Below are positions 30,851-30,974 of a stretch of DNA of 30,974 nt, piece after piece. Origin of the DNA: an uncultured Oscillospiraceae bacterium (GTDB lineage: Bacteria > Bacillota > Clostridia > Oscillospirales > Oscillospiraceae). The translations under genes and the position numbers were made by a program. Each line of letters begins with the position of its first letter. Positions within the stretch are counted from its first letter, which is position 1. Location: contig CAJTOE010000010.1 in NCBI GenBank assembly GCA_910577805.1, positions 1 through 30,974 of the forward strand, written 5' to 3'. The notes under the pieces are model-generated. The model did no database searches and was not told where the DNA came from. It saw nothing but the letters and a program-made list of their open reading frames with translations.

Positions 30851-30974
30851 TCAGATAACACTCATATACTCCAAGCTGTGCATTCCTTCTACGTTTGGGA
30901 CAACCACTGTCTCCCATCCCGTCCAGCGGAACACCTTATAGAGCCGTCCGCCTTGCAGATAGTAGATGTAATTC
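30851..30974 (-). CDS. C-terminal end of an unknown protein, cut by the window edge
   Basis: The last 40 codons of a minus-strand frame end at TGA 30851-30853. The visible part (NYIYYLQGGRLYKVFRWTGWETVV...MHSLEYMSVI) is rich in aromatic residues and not recognised. A strong terminator lies about 115 bases downstream. Its place beside the sigma-like factor and integrase suggests mobile-element cargo. The frame choice is based on amino-acid composition and the downstream terminator only. Confidence 0.5.
   Translation of the reverse strand, partial: NYIYYLQGGRLYKVFRWTGWETVVVPNVEGMHSLEYMSVI

Noticed and set aside
1..30974. CRISPR arrays, tRNA or rRNA genes
   Set aside because: No regularly spaced repeats and no cloverleaf or rRNA-like sequence were found on reading both strands.

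Overview
The window looks like the chromosome of a GC-rich, low-oxygen gut Firmicute (class Clostridia, most likely Oscillospiraceae or a Flavonifractor/Oscillibacter-like relative). The grounds are the division genes sepF and divIVA, AGGAGG-type ribosome binding sites, sigma-A type promoters, a butyrate-type CoA-transferase, an aldo/keto reductase with a ferredoxin tail, and a type I-beta DAHP synthase. Family names come from reading the translations; no database search was possible. No tRNA, rRNA or CRISPR array was seen.

Layout. (1) 1-162: one copy of a ~160-bp palindromic MITE-like repeat; a second copy lies at 28912-29072. (2) 194-673: small membrane protein. (3) 721-7568, plus strand: mutL, miaA, hfq, a HlyD-like adaptor, yggS/ylmE, sepF, an unknown 74-aa protein and divIVA, closed by a terminator at 7584-7612. 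(4) 7648-11078: glycogen phosphorylase, then a DUF3048 lipoprotein. (5) 11081-11430: control region with a cluster of DnaA-box-like sites, a strong promoter, a Phe/Tyr-rich leader peptide and an attenuator hairpin. (6) 11450-19406: a tightly overlapping operon aroF-tyrA-aroB-aroA-aroC-pheA-aroE/K-aroQ, which holds every step from PEP plus erythrose-4-phosphate to chorismate and on to prephenate-derived phenylpyruvate and 4-hydroxyphenylpyruvate. (7) 19446-25674, minus strand: CoA-transferase, secG, and the glnS/aldo-keto reductase/FAD-oxidoreductase operon. (8) 25954-27738: a chemoreceptor whose promoter carries a Fur-family-like palindrome. (9) 27759-28442, minus: trmO. (10) 28566-28856: a compact convergent pair, a 34-codon hydrophobic peptide gene on the minus strand and a short plus-strand RNA, sharing a terminator hairpin and a direct repeat. 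This is the architecture of Fst/par-type type I toxin-antitoxin loci. (11) 29216-30974: decayed end of a mobile element, with an integrase lacking its C-terminal catalytic residues, a frameshifted sigma-like factor and a partial gene cut by the window edge.

The two most interesting systems are both too small for ordinary gene calling: the putative type I toxin-antitoxin locus at 28566-28856, and the ribosome-mediated attenuator for aromatic amino acids at 11179-11430, whose peptide has eight consecutive Tyr/Phe codons ahead of a 12-bp perfect terminator stem. Both are read directly from the sequence, but their function is inferred.
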